A DNA stretch of 64,000 nt. Source: Jaltomata sinuosa. Lineage: Eukaryota; Streptophyta; Magnoliopsida; Solanales; Solanaceae. Every line of letters starts with the position of its first letter. Position 1 is the first letter of the stretch. The DNA is taken from NCBI GenBank assembly GCA_003996215.1, contig QJPP01007519.1:1-64000 (forward strand), read 5' to 3'. Below, piece after piece: positions 20,743 through 32,149 of the stretch. The translations under genes and the position numbers were made by a program. A model generated the notes under the pieces. That model was not told the DNA's origin. It saw only the letters and a list, made by a program, of their open reading frames with translations, and did no database searches.

Positions 20743-23700
20743 GTTTGTTGCACTTTATGAATCTTTAGCTAGTATTCCAAATTGGGTTAGTTTTGTTAGT
20801 ATTGCTTAAATATGTGTACTTTTTTGGGTCTAATTGATTGTGTTTGTTTGGTTCTGTTTTCTGATTCTGGGTTTATCTAATCTTTGTGTCTTTTGGTTGT
20901 TTTTGATCTGTCTCTCTTCTTTCCTGTTTGTAACTTAAACATAGGTTTCTCTATTCCTTCGGAAGTATTAATTGGTCCGCTAAAAGAATTGTGTTTTCCA
21001 ATTAGTATCTCCATGAATCTAGGAACTTTTGCTTGCATTGTATTGTTTGGTCTACGTACCGGAACTGATAGATTCGAGATTATGCAAGATTATACATAAA
21101 AGATCCTTCTTGTTTACTCTCCAAATTTCAATCATTTGTCTTTATTTTGTTATGGGTTGGTTTTGATGCATGTGTTTGTGTTGTTGGTGCAGAGAGGAAA
21201 GGAAGGCTTTTTGTGGTTAGATCTGATGGGCGTTTGAGCTATGGTTTGAATGGACGTGGTGGAAGAGCTGAACAATTAATTACTAATGCTGTTGCTGTTA
21301 GTATTCTTTACTCTCTCATTATGATTGTGTGCTTATGTATGCATATAATCATGGGATATTTCATAAATATACCGTTTTAAATTTTTTTTTACATCTACAT
21401 AGCCCAAAAATTCGCATAGCCTATTTTTTTTAGGCAACAGTGTTTATACATCTTTATACAACATTGTACATATTTATACATCTTTATACAACCTTCTACC
21501 TTCACTATACACAAATGTATAAACTTGTATAATAGTGTATAAGAGGTGTTTATACACACTTTTTCATTATTATACATAATTATACAATATATATACACAC
21601 ATGTGTGGGGAGCATATGTTCTCAATAACAATGACAAACTAGCCATCATCATAATAAGAAACAAACCAGTTAAATTCTTCAATCTTCTACCTACCAATCA
21701 TCCTAAGATATATTTTTCAAATCATAATAGAATTCACTTCATGAGTGCGATATCTCAAACAAGAAATAATAACAATGAAAAGACGGATGGAGGAAAAAAA
21801 ATAAATGTCAAAACCACAATGGGCTCAATCATTCAGTAGTGTCCATTGCCGAAAAAGTTGGCTAGGGATGTAATTATTTTATCTCAATGCTCATACAATG
21901 TAAAATTCCCTATAATCATTTACTAGCAGAAAGCTTATATTAGTAAAATTTTATTTGTTTTTGGACTTTGAGATTTGGTGTTGCATGTATTTCTTTTACA
22001 GGCAAAAGAAGATACTGCTGCAGCTTCTACTTCATCCAAGCCAGGGTATATTTACTTCTCCTCTGAGTTGTACATGCATACAATGCATGCATATCTTTAC
22101 AGTTCAAATTGCTTCCTTGTGGTTTCCGCTTCACTTGTCTCTCCTAATGTTCGTCTTCTAGGGCTCTAATCTTAACTTGTTTTATGAACCTTCATGTCCG
22201 AGGGTGTCTTGTCAGTAGATGAGATTAGTTTTTTTTAAAATCGTGACTGACTAGGGCAATGATTAACAATCTTTGCTTGAAAAGGAACTTGGCTGGTAGG
22301 ATTATGATTATTTTTTTGATTGTTTGATTTAGTTGAGCTGCTAATCTCGATGGTATTGTTAAAGGAAATAGAAAAAACAATAGCAGTTGCTGTTTTGCTT
22401 CAGATGATCCTGCGATGAACATGTCTAGTTCTCCTCTTTGTTCCGAATTGGGATAGCAGAAACAAAAGAAAGTGGGAGTGATATGGTTTTTGTGTTTGGA
22501 TTAGTACGGGGGATATAAAAAAAAGAAAAGAAAGAAAGGATGGACTACATGGTAAAACAAAAGCTCAACCCGTGTTTCCAACCATAAGTAGGCATACATA
22601 GAGAGAAAAACAAACATATTTAGTGAATCTTCTCTCTCATTCAAATAAGTCTCCCGTGGACTTTAGAAAAAAGAGTTACTAAGGGTATTACTTGTGTCTA
22701 TTCTCGCATTTCTTTTGTGGTACTTTCACTTTTTCATCTATTATTTGCTCCAAAATTTTGAAGGTTCTTATTAGCCGTGAAATTTTTAAGGTAATGGTAA
22801 AAAAAAGGTTTACATTGCCATTCCAACAACACTATTTTTTGATTAGTATTTTATTAAAGTGATTTCCAGCTCTAAGAGATTGACTATCCAAGAAGAAAAA
22901 AGTAAACCTAAGATGTTGGTGCAACTATACAACTATTACAAAGATCAATTCGTATTTCTAGCTTGTAAGGAGCTGATGAAATCTTAGATTGTGTCCTTCT
23001 CTTTTATTTAATTTCATAGATGCCAAAAAGCTACCAAAAGGACACAACTGTATTGAATTCTTAGAATGCATTCTACGTTGCACTCCATTTTACTGCTTTC
23101 TGCTTGGAACTTGTCATGTAACTCGCAAACAAAAAGATGATTGTTTTTTGTACCTATAACCCCAACACAGAGCTACTTTTATGTATGGGGTGTATTCCTT
23201 TCTTTCCTTTGTAGCTAGAGTTTTTTTTTGTATCCACAGGTGAATAGATTGTTAACTCTAGTTATGATACATTTTGTAACAAAGAGTAAAGTGAGTTAAT
23301 CGGCGAATGTTGCTTTTAGGACTCCGCCAGCACCTTATGAGAAATCAAAGTGTTTGGGTTCCAGGGGGAGTATGGTCGCAACTCTCAAGGCTGAAACTTA
23401 AAGGAATTGACTGAAGGGCACCACCAGGACCGGAGCGTGCGGCTTAATTTGACTTAACATGGGGAAACTTACCAAGTCTAGACATAGTAAGGATTGACAA
23501 ACTAAAAGGTCTTTCTTGTTTCTATGGGTGGTGGTGCATGGCCGTTCTTAGTTGGTGGAGCGAAGTTAAAAAAGTATCAACATTAACTTAGATATTGCAA
23601 TCACTGCTATTCTCTTTGAAGCTTAAGCTTAGATATCTGAATCGTCTGCCTTTAGGTAGCACTTCCATCCATTTTTTGTGTTTTTCCCAGTTCCATCCAA

Positions 23701-26700
23701 ACTCAGCTCACCTTTTGCTCTTCATGGCAGATTAGCGTAAAACACTTAATCTTAGCTTTTGGTTGGCTTCCTCGCTTGTTTTATAAGTTAACATATCATC
23801 TATAAATCCATAGAACAATATTGGTTTAGACATCCGTAACTATAGGGACAAGATGTACAATTTTGAGGTAGATTCATGTAACCGCGGGATGTATTTCCTA
23901 CCATTGTCTCACACTTGTGACTCCTTTTGCTTCTTCTGCTAATTTTCCCTTATACATATCCTTTTATGATATGATATTTGTTTATGACTTTATGCCGCCA
24001 TATATTTAATAAGGATTTCTTTCCTTCCTAAAAAATTTAGTAAGGATTTCCTTCTTGTCAAGGATACCAGATGACCTTTTTTGGCACATTATCATATGTT
24101 GTTTTTTCTTAGTCATTTCTAGCCAATGAGTAGAACTACAACAACAACAACAACAACATACCCAGTGTATTCCCACAATGTGGGGTCTGGGGAGGGTAGA
24201 GTGTACGCAGTCCGTACCACTACCTCAGAGGTGAGGTAGAGAGGATGTTTCCGATAGACCCCCGGCTCAAGACAAAAACAGTCTAAAAAAAGGCTAAAAA
24301 GGGCTTAACAAAGATACAGGATAGAAAACATGATAAAACTACAAGAGACGATAGGAAGTAATATGTAGTAACAAACAACAGACAGAAACAGAGCACTGCC
24401 ACAAAATACTACTACGAGGAATCTAAGAAAAGAAACTATAAGCGTAGCACTACGATTACTAGCCTACCTACTAGCCTACACACACTTCTACCTACTACCC
24501 TTCTACCCTAATCCGCGTCCTCCACACCTTCCTATCTAGGGTCATGTCCTCGGTAAGCTGTAACTGTGCCATGTCCTTTCGAATCACCTCTCCCCAATTC
24601 TTTTTCGGCCTACCTCGTCCTCTCCTGTAACCATCCATAGCCAACCTTCACACCTCCGCACTGGAGCATCCGTGCCTCTCCTCCTCACATGTCCGAACCA
24701 TCTCAACCTCGCTTCCCGCATCTTATCTTCCACCGATGCCACACCCACCTTATCCCGGATATCCTCATTCCTAATCCTATCTCTCCTAGTAAACCCGCAC
24801 ATCCATCGCAACATCCTCATCTCCGCCACCTTCATCTTTTGAATATGGGAGTTCTTTACTGGCCAACACTCTACTCCATACAACAAAGCTGGTCGAACCA
24901 CCACTCTGTAGAATTTGCCTTTAAGTTTAGTAGGCACCTTCTTATCACACAACACTCCAGATGCGAGCCTCCATTTCATCCACCCAACACCAATACGGTG
25001 AGTGACATCCTCATCAATCTCTCCATCTTCCTGGATAATGGACCCAAGGTACTTGAAACTTCCTCTCCAATGAGTAGAACGTGTCATTTATATATTTAAT
25101 AAGGATTTCTTCTTGTCAAGCACTTACCAAACTGCTTTTTGCATTCTACAGTGTAATTTTTCTAGGTCAATGAATTTATCCATCTTCCTCCTCTATGAAT
25201 TTCTATGAATGATCTTAGCAAAAATGTGGTCTCCTTTGTACATCAGAAACCAAAATGTTTGTGTCACCATTGTAATGTCTCTAATAATGCCCTTAAGTTT
25301 ATGCACTATCCCTCTTTTCCAAAGTTGTATATTTTACCACAATACTTGTACCAGCTGATGCAAGTACATTTGCATGTACTTACAATTTCAAACTATACCT
25401 GGTAAATACCCATGCCATTAAATCATCATATCAATGTCATACCACTAAGAAAGAAGCTGATCTATTCCAATTCAAATTTGATAATTCAATTGTTGGTCGT
25501 TGGACGGTTGGAGTTTGGACTTATCATATATGTGAATTACCTGATTTACATGTAAACGTCATATCAGTTCAAATAGGTCAAAAGACGTTTAGAAATTATA
25601 GCAACATGAAGCAAAATGGAGAGTTGATGATCCATATGAAAGAATTACTTTGAAGTAGCATGAGGAAAGGTGCATTGAGGTTTGCATTCTTGGTGTAAGG
25701 TAGAACAGCGATTTATGCTATGATGGAGTCTTCTGTTTCTTTTTCCAGTTCTGTAAAGAAGTGATTACCAATTATTTGACCTGAAGAAGAGGACCAAGAC
25801 AGTTCTAGAAACTGCTAGAGATGTTTAGGGTTAGTGCTGCAAGTTGTTTGCTAGCCTTGAAAAGTTTGGTGCCACTGTATGTGTATGCCATGAAGAGTGC
25901 TCTCTGAGATGGGAACAAGAGCAGTAACTAATGGGGCTGGGGCCTGGGTGTTGCTTTGGTACTTCCGAAAGTAGAGTGTTCTCTTTGTATATGTGTGGGG
26001 AGAATGTACTAAGTGGAAATATAGGAATGGCCTAATGGGTGTTGGAAACACACTAGAACAAGTATGCTGCCAGGAGGAACAAAAGAAGCATAGGAATCAG
26101 AACTTTACCTTTGAATCAGTTATCAAAAAGAAGACTTTACCTTTAATATAGAAACAACAGGCTGAACCAAAGGTTTGTGTTTGTAAATCTATTAACTGAA
26201 GTTAGAATTCCATAAGTGTATAACAGAGGAGATGTACCCGAAGTGGATGAACTTATTGTTGTCAATTCTTTCGCTTGCTCTAGCTCCTCTGAGAATGTTG
26301 AGATCTAAGTTTTTACTATAACTGGTTAAGCAATCTTATATTTTAACATCAGAGATCCCTCTGAAGATTGTCATCTTGTCTTCACTACTCTTGCTTTGCC
26401 TGTAAACTTCCTTGTAATCTTGTCGAGCTACCTCCATAGGAGTTGTCCAAAAGGAAGGTTACATCTTTTATAGGAAATTTGGCTTCCTTCCCTACTTCAA
26501 ACTCTTTAAGACTTTGATTTTTGCTTTCTGCGTTGTTGGGTTCTGAGGTTCTTATTACATGAATTATTTGGGCCACCAGAAGCTAGTAAAGAAGTCCCTT
26601 ATTCATTCTCTCTTCCTAATGCATAAGATTCCTTCTGTGGGATTCCATTTATTTCTGTTACTTATCTCCTTGTTTAAGGACTAAAGAGCTCGTTTAGTTT

Positions 26701-28002
26701 TGATGGTGGTCATAACCAACATTATCTTTGAATGTATATGAGCTATCTGTTCTTCCTTGATGGGGTCTTCCTAATTATTGGGGATAGATTATGCCCGTGA
26801 TTTAAAAAGAATTGTCTATAATGGTGCTTGCTTAATCATTAAACTTGCATCATTGAATAGATCTTTGTTGGCTGGTTGGATATGCACTCTTTTCACATAT
26901 TTTTTTTATTGTCGATTGTGGTGTGAACTATATTGATTACTGCTTAATTGCTTGCTTACCTGATTGTTCTTTATCCGGCTTTCTTTTTACTTGATCACAC
27001 CACTTATGTGATTGAATGTGCATCTTTAGGCATGAACTATTACTCTTCGAGGCCCTCCGCGAAGGACTTGAAGAAGAGATGGACAGAGATCCCACTGTTT
27101 GTGTAATGGGTGAAGATGTCGGTCATTATGGAGGTTCGTACAAGGTGACTAAAGGCCTTGCTCCAAAATATGGTGATCTCAGGGTTCTTGACACTCCCAT
27201 TGCTGAGAACTCTTTCACTGGTATGGGCATTGGAGCTGCAATGACTGGCTTGCGTCCAGTTGTTGAGGGAATGAACATGGGATTTCTTCTTCTAGCCTTC
27301 AACCAGATATCTAACAACTGTGGTATGCTCCACTACACATCTGGTGGCCAGTTTAAGATACCAATCGTCATCCGAGGTCCTGGTGGAGTTGGTCGACAGC
27401 TCGGAGCAGAGCACTCTCAACGCCTTGAGTCATATTTCCAGTCAATTCCTGGAATCCAGATGGTTGCCTGTTCAACCCCCTACAATGCCAAGGGCTTGAT
27501 GAAGGCAGCTATCAGAAGTGATAACCCTGTGATTCTGTTTGAGCATGTTTTGCTCTACAACCTCAAGGAGAGAATTCCTGACGAAGAGTATGTGTTGAAT
27601 CTTGAAGAAGCAGAGATGGTACGACCTGGGGAGCATGTTACCATTCTAACTTATTCCAGGATGAGGTATCATGTGATGCAGGCTGCGAAGACACTTGTGA
27701 ACAAGGGTTATGATCCTGAGGTCATTGATATCAGGTCTCTGAAACCATTTGACCTTTACACCATCGGGAAGTCAGTGAAGAAGACTCATCGTGTGCTCAT
27801 TGTCGAGGAATGTATGCGCACAGGAGGTATTGGTGCCAGCTTGACAGCCGCTATAACTGAGAACTTTCACGACTATCTAGATGCCCCAATTGTATGTCTG
27901 TCATCACAGGATGTGCCAACCCCATATGCTGGGACGTTAGAGAACTGGACTGTTGTCCAACCTCCCCAGATTGTTACTGCAGTTGAACAGCTTTGCCAGT
28001 GA
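20637..28002 (+). CDS. Plastid pyruvate dehydrogenase E1 component, beta subunit (4 exons, 408 aa)
   Basis: Exons 20637-20742, 21193-21296, 22002-22045 and 27030-28002 join in frame (106+104+44+973 = 1227 nt) with GT-AG borders, giving 408 residues. Residues 1 to about 65 are rich in Ser, Ala, Asn and Arg with few acids, as in a plastid transit peptide. The mature part starts near residue 86 and is the transketolase-like beta subunit: the GED motif (Glu about 113) contacts thiamine diphosphate, and the conserved GPGG, HSQRLE and C-terminal transketolase segments are all present. With E1 alpha it decarboxylates pyruvate and passes the acetyl group to E2, feeding acetyl-CoA to plastid fatty-acid synthesis. 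It closely resembles the Arabidopsis plastid E1 beta protein in sequence and length, and no lesion is visible. Intron 3 is unusually long (4984 bp) and holds foreign insertions. The gene stands alone among repeats. Confidence 0.95.
21193..21296 (+). other. E1 beta exon 2 (end of transit peptide)
   Basis: It follows a TGCAG acceptor and ends before GTTAGT. It codes for an Arg/Gly-rich segment ending in an Asn-Ala-Val-Ala motif also found in the Arabidopsis protein. Phase 0 at its end. Confidence 0.85.
21426..21600. repeat. TATACA-rich repeat in intron 2
   Basis: Repeated TTTATACATCTTTATACAAC-like units on the left face TGTATAA-containing units on the right, forming an imperfect inverted structure. 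It is probably a small MITE relic; the family is not identified. Confidence 0.4.
22002..22045 (+). other. E1 beta exon 3 (44-nt micro-exon)
   Basis: It lies between a TTTTACAG acceptor and a GTATAT donor. It codes for 14 residues rich in Ala, Ser and Thr that link the transit peptide to the mature domain. Its last two bases (GG) form Gly with the first base of exon 4. Confidence 0.8.
22046..23320 (+). other. E1 beta intron 3, first part: nothing recognised
   Basis: AT-rich intron sequence. No ORF, RNA gene or clear transposon end is visible. Confidence 0.6.
23321..23564 (+). pseudogene. Nuclear 18S rRNA gene fragment inside intron 3
   Basis: About 244 bases match the 3' third of plant cytosolic 18S rRNA, from ACTCCGCCAGCACCTTATGA through GGAATTGACTGAAGGGCACC and GGCTTAATTTGAC to ATGGCCGTTCTTAGTTGGTG. 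It is in the sense orientation of the host gene. It carries many substitutions, often C to T or G to A, and a 7-base insertion near 23378. It lacks both ends of the gene, so it is not functional. The match is to the nuclear rather than the plastid or mitochondrial form, judged from the expansion-specific wording I recognise. Confidence 0.85.
24137..25066 (-). mobile_element. RTE-clade LINE, 5'-truncated, with 14-bp target duplication
   Basis: A minus-strand frame 24584-25087 (about 160 codons of it inside the element) matches the C-terminal end of the plant RTE-type reverse transcriptase ORF, including a Lys-Tyr-Leu-Gly start and the Leu-Arg-Trp-Phe-Gly-His block. After it lies a 3' untranslated part ending in a (GTT)n tail, seen as (CAA)n at 24138-24160. 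Perfect copies of CCAATGAGTAGAAC flank it at 24123-24136 and 25067-25080. The 5' part, including the endonuclease, is missing, as usual for target-primed insertion. It is antisense within intron 3 of the E1 beta gene. Confidence 0.9.
25081..27029 (+). other. E1 beta intron 3, last part: nothing recognised
   Basis: Unique-looking AT-rich intron sequence up to the exon 4 acceptor. A short polypyrimidine run precedes the acceptor. Short ORFs here look random. Confidence 0.6.
27030..28002 (+). other. E1 beta exon 4 (whole catalytic domain)
   Basis: The acceptor is CTTTAG|G. It encodes residues 85-408, the complete mature beta subunit, ending at TGA 28000-28002. Confidence 0.95.
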
Positions 28003-29239
28003 TCAAGTGGTAGAAGCGTTTTGGTAATTATGCCATTATGTTCTGTTACTTGCATGTCATAGTTTAAGACTCAACTTCTGATTGGTTTTAAATGTCTGAT
28101 TTTGCTAGAGATTTTAGTTTTTGGAACTTGTGAGTTCTAGTTAAGGTGAGATGTTTGTTGCCTTGCCGTCTACCTGCACCAAAATGGTGTTTGGAAGCTT
28201 TATGTACTGGTAAGGTAACAAGATTTATGGAAACATTATCATTGTGTTGTCTCATTAAAGATCAAGATTTAGCTCTATTTGATAATTAAAGCTGGAGTTG
28301 TTTTACATTGAAATATCAGAATGGACATAGCGGGAATTGTTAAATTTGTATTCCATCTAAGAGAACTGTGAATACAGATTCTTGGAACTCTTGCCCTTCT
28401 GAGACCATAATGAAGCACTATAAATGTTGCAAAGCCTACAAAATCAATCCTATAAATATTCTAACCTTCAGTGCAGAGTATAGAACAGGGAACAGTTTGT
28501 AAAATTCTTACATAATAATACTCTGGAACTGTCCCAATCCCAATTTATTGAAGCGTTTTCCCTTCATGTTGTAGCTTCAGGAAACACATGGTAACTTTAT
28601 CCAGGCCAAGGCTTATTATCTGGTTCTGGTTTAGCAAAAAAAGAATTTACTGTGCAACTCAGGGCTCCTCCTTTGTGCTGTGTTATTTGCATGAGCATGA
28701 TACTATTTAGTCTTACAAGAGTTCAAACCATGAATTATTAGGCGGGGGTTCTATGCATCTGTTAACCGTTACTTGTCCCTAGACCGATGACCCATCATTA
28801 ATCAGTCTTTTCTAATGTGTATGAAGGAAATTTTCGCGGAAAATAAGTGGATTTCTTACTTAATTTATGGTGTTCAGTAAGTAAGCAAAAATGTTTTTCT
28901 AAAAGTATTTGTATATAATTTAGGTAAACACTATGAGGGTGGGAGTGGGATGTGTTGGAGGGTGGGGAGGAAACAATCAATGTGGAATGCCACTATGAAA
29001 CTTGTTTTCACTACTTTTACTTGGGAAGTCATTTTTCTTTTACTTAAGGTATTTGTTTTTCGAGAAAAAAGTATTTTTTAAAAATTTTGACCAACAAAAC
29101 ATGAAAAATTGGATAACTTTTTCTAGCAATTTTTTCCCTCTATAACCAAACAACCCTATATTCAAAATAATACTCTGGATTTTTAACAATAGCCAAGTTT
29201 TCCGCTGTGTAATTTTTGTTTAGAAGGGGTTGATGCCTT
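28003..29239. other. 3' UTR and intergenic DNA of the E1 beta gene
   Basis: The first 200 to 300 bases probably include the 3' UTR. I see no exact AATAAA; near-matches such as ATTAAA occur at about 28255. Farther on the DNA is AT-rich, with a G-rich patch near 28940. No gene is seen. Confidence 0.5.
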
Positions 29240-29645
29240 TAGGGGTCGTTTGGTAGGGTGGGTAAGAATAGTGTAGAATATGGTGTATTAATAATACTTG
29301 CATTAGTAAGCTGGTATTATGCAACATTTGGTTTGATGTATTTTAAAATAATATGCATTGCATAATTTTTAAAAGAAATATTTGTTTACAAAAATACCCT
29401 CCATAAATATGGTGGAAAAGATATGGAAAAAGTTTTAAGGAGCAATTGTGTCTTTAACCATGTAATGCATGCATAATTAGAACCCATTGCATTACTAATA
29501 CTATAGATTTTCATGTATTAGTTAATTATACACACCTTAATAACAATAAAAGTGTATAACTAATGCTTGCATTAATTATACACAAGTTTAAAAAGTGTAT
29601 CAAACAAGATATTAGTAATACAAAAAGTTAATGCATGTATCATTT
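29240..29645. repeat. MITE-like repeat (GGGGTCGTTTGGTA end)
   Basis: The start GGGGTCGTTTGGTAGGGTGG and a GTATCAAACAAG motif near the right end form a partial inverted repeat. The interior has repeated GCATTA/TAATGC words. This matches the look of hAT-type MITEs in Solanaceae, but the right border is unclear. Confidence 0.4.
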
Positions 29646-29656
29646 TTTTCAAGGAG

Positions 29657-29823
29657 AAGGGTCAAATATACCCTTGTACTATTAAAAATGGTTTAAATAT
29701 ACCCCTCGTTATACTTTGGGTTCAAATATGCCCTTTCCGTTATACATTGGGTCCAAATATACCCCCATACTATAAGAAATAGTTTAAATATACCCCTCGT
29801 TATCTTTCGATCCAAATATACAT
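29657..29823. repeat. Imperfect tandem repeat with AAATATACCCC units
   Basis: Words such as CAAATATACCC, GTTTAAATATACCCCTCGTT and TTTGGGTTCAAATA recur five to six times, with a longer period of roughly 90 bases seen about twice. The family is not identified. Confidence 0.55.
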
Positions 29824-29832
29824 CACTTGAAT

Positions 29833-30027
29833 ACAACAACAACATACCCAGTCTATTCCCACAGCGTGAGGTCTGGGGAGGGTAGAGTGTACGCAGTCCA
29901 TACCACTACTTCAGAGGTGAGGTAGAGAGGCTGTTTCCGATAGACCCCCGGCTCAAGACAAAACAGTCTAAAAAAAGGCTAAAAAAGACGTAACAATGAT
30001 ACAGGATAAAAATACAAGATAAAACTA
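29833..30027 (-). mobile_element. RTE LINE 3' end fragment (or its SINE partner)
   Basis: About 195 bases match the 3' untranslated part of the LINE at 24137, again with its (CAA)n end on the left, so it lies on the minus strand. CACTTGAAT flanks it at 29824-29832 and 30028-30036, a 9-bp target duplication. The RT part is missing. Confidence 0.75.
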
Positions 30028-30036
30028 CACTTGAAT

Positions 30037-31024
30037 GAGGATTGAATATAAAAGTCAGGGTGTACAACACCATGTTAAGATATTATTGTTTCAACGAAGG
30101 GTGGGGACTTTGAATTCAGAATATGACTTAAAATTACACTCTTCCTCTAGAATTCGAAACAACCATTCTACCTCCCAAGATAGGGGTTAAGTCGCATACA
30201 AACTATCCTCCCATGACCCACTCATGGAGTTACACTGGGTATGTTATTGTGTCTTCCTCTAGGATTTCTTGAGCTAGATTTAACTCAACTTTCATTACGT
30301 CACTTCTTTCTGGTTATATGACCATTGGATATTTATATGAAATGAATTTTTCTATCATTGAGACTTATTATTATGCCATCTGAACTGTGCTGAAATGTCT
30401 TAGCAAGCGTAGATATTTTTCATGTGAGATATTTATGGATGAACATGGTATGTCAAGTTCTTATCTGTCAATCCGTCTCAGATGGTCCACCTTATATTGT
30501 GTGGATCCTTTATTTGTCTTGACATACCTGTGGCCAACATGTGTGATAAGTTAGTGGGTACTTCGTGCAGATTTCATCAAAATTTACTAAAAAAGGTGAC
30601 CTACCTATATATACCAGGTACTTCAACGCAATCATACCAAATACAAAACCTGTGAATGAGTCCGAGCAATATAGGTCCACCCTAATGAAATGCTAAAATC
30701 AGGAAAACCATGTTCTCAGATATTCATTGTTAGCTTGACTGTGAGCCATTTCCATGTGCAAATGTCAATAGGAATTGATCTTATGGTTGTTGAGGAAGAT
30801 GCTCATGTCTGATAGCTCATCATTTTTATGTATATATCCTGACAATTTTTGTTGAATGTGATCACATATCCTGTTTTTTTAAACACATTAGCTGGGACAT
30901 AAATGTGTCACTAAAAAAAACCCACCCCGGAACCTTATGTCCCATAATATCTTAGGTTTATTTGTGAATTCTTTCATTGTGGGGCTGTCTATTTACTTTT
31001 CCATTGTCATCCAGAGAAAAAAGA
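30037..31024. other. Intergenic DNA, nothing recognised
   Basis: No gene-sized ORF or transposon end is seen. A short inverted pair (GGGACATAA near 30894 and TTATGTCCC near 30938) is present. Confidence 0.5.
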
Positions 31025-31265
31025 TACTCCCTCCATCCCAATTTATATGAGTTAGTTTGACTCGGCACGAAGTTTAACAAACAAAGAAAGATTTTTAAAA
31101 TTTGTGGTCTCAAATAGGTCACAGATATTTGTGTGGCTGTAAATCATTTCATTAAATGTAAAATAGACATTTTAAAGTTAAGTTGTTATTAAATAAAAAT
31201 GTGTCATTCTTTTTAGAACTGATTAAAAAGGAAAGTGAGTCATATAAATTGGGACAAAGGGAGTA
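31025..31265. mobile_element. Stowaway-type MITE
   Basis: Inverted ends CTCCCTCCATCCCAATTTAT and ATAAATTGGGACAAAGGGAG, about 237 bp apart, are flanked by TA at 31025-31026 and 31264-31265. It is better preserved than the copy at 18453. Confidence 0.85.
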
Positions 31266-31804
31266 AGTGCTTTTGACAAGTGATGATTAGATGTCCTTTT
31301 TTCTTGATAGAATCGGGAATAGTATTACGAAGTAAACATTCTGAACATTTGAACATTATCCCATGCTTTCTTGTTTGCCAGAAAATTTTCTCCCTAAGAT
31401 GTCTCTTTGACCCCTTCAGCATCTAGTAATCTGAAGTCTGTCCAAGTTATTGTTTTCAGATGTACTCATGCTGACTCGTCAAATCAGATTTTTTTGTTCT
31501 GTTCTTTTTGACGAGGAATGTCATCGGAATCAGGGGACTTATTAACTATATCTTCATCTAAATGTCGATTTCTACATTTATATGTCAATTTCTAGCAAGT
31601 TTCTGGTCTCCAAGACTTTGGTCACGTAATGCATGAGGTAATGAGTTCGAATTTAGCTGCGGACAAAGTTTAGTACCAAATTGGGATATGTCGGACGTTT
31701 AAGCCTGTGCGCCAACTGGAGTTGCGACAAAAGCCCACAAGGCATGTTTTCTTCGATATCCAAAAAAATTGCTAGCCAAGTTTCCGTATATATGTGGCAA
31801 TCAA
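31266..31804. other. Intergenic DNA; possible degenerate tRNA-derived SINE at 31615-31745
   Basis: No gene. GAGTTCGAATTT at about 31644 resembles a pol III B box within a tRNA-like context. The evidence is too weak for a firm call. Confidence 0.3.
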
Positions 31805-32014
31805 GGATGTGTCCTAGTAGTCAATGAAGTAGATTGAGAATCATAAAGTCTTAGGTTCAAATCCAAGCAGAGTCAAAAATACTAGGTGATCTCTTTTCAC
31901 ATATATAAGCCTTGGAGAACATAATTACCTAGTATCTTGCTGGTGGGAGGTAGCAGATACCACGTGGAATTAGTTGAGGTCCGCGCAAACTAATCCGAAA
32001 AATATGGTTATTAG
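31805..32014 (+). mobile_element. TS-type SINE (tRNA-derived, Solanaceae)
   Basis: A tRNA-like head has an A-box-like TAGTAGTCAATGAAG and a B box AGGTTCAAATCC (about 31852). The body then carries GGTGGGAGGTAGCAGATACC and GTGGAATTAGTTGAGGTCCG, which I recognise as the body of the TS/SolS SINE family. A short A-rich run follows. It is somewhat decayed. Confidence 0.65.
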
Positions 32015-32149
32015 AAAAAGAAAAAAAGTTTCTGTTTCTTCTGCTGTTACATTCTAGGAAGGGTGAGGGGTCTAGGACATTGATCTTGGGCGTATTTATA
32101 TGCCCAAATGCCAACTATTATCCATCTTTTAGCTTAGCTTGTGAATTAA

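Noticed and set aside
23321..23564. A functional rRNA gene
   Set aside because: Only about 244 bases, with substitutions and an insertion and no rDNA flanks.
24689..25099. Plus-strand 136-codon ORF in intron 3
   Set aside because: It is the antisense shadow of the RTE LINE reverse transcriptase.
20637..28002. A processed or broken E1 beta copy
   Set aside because: Four exons with GT-AG borders join in frame to a full-length protein, and a TATA box lies upstream.
30894..30946. Short GGGACATAA / TTATGTCCC inverted pair as MITE ends
   Set aside because: Too short and too close together (about 50 bases), with no clear target duplication.
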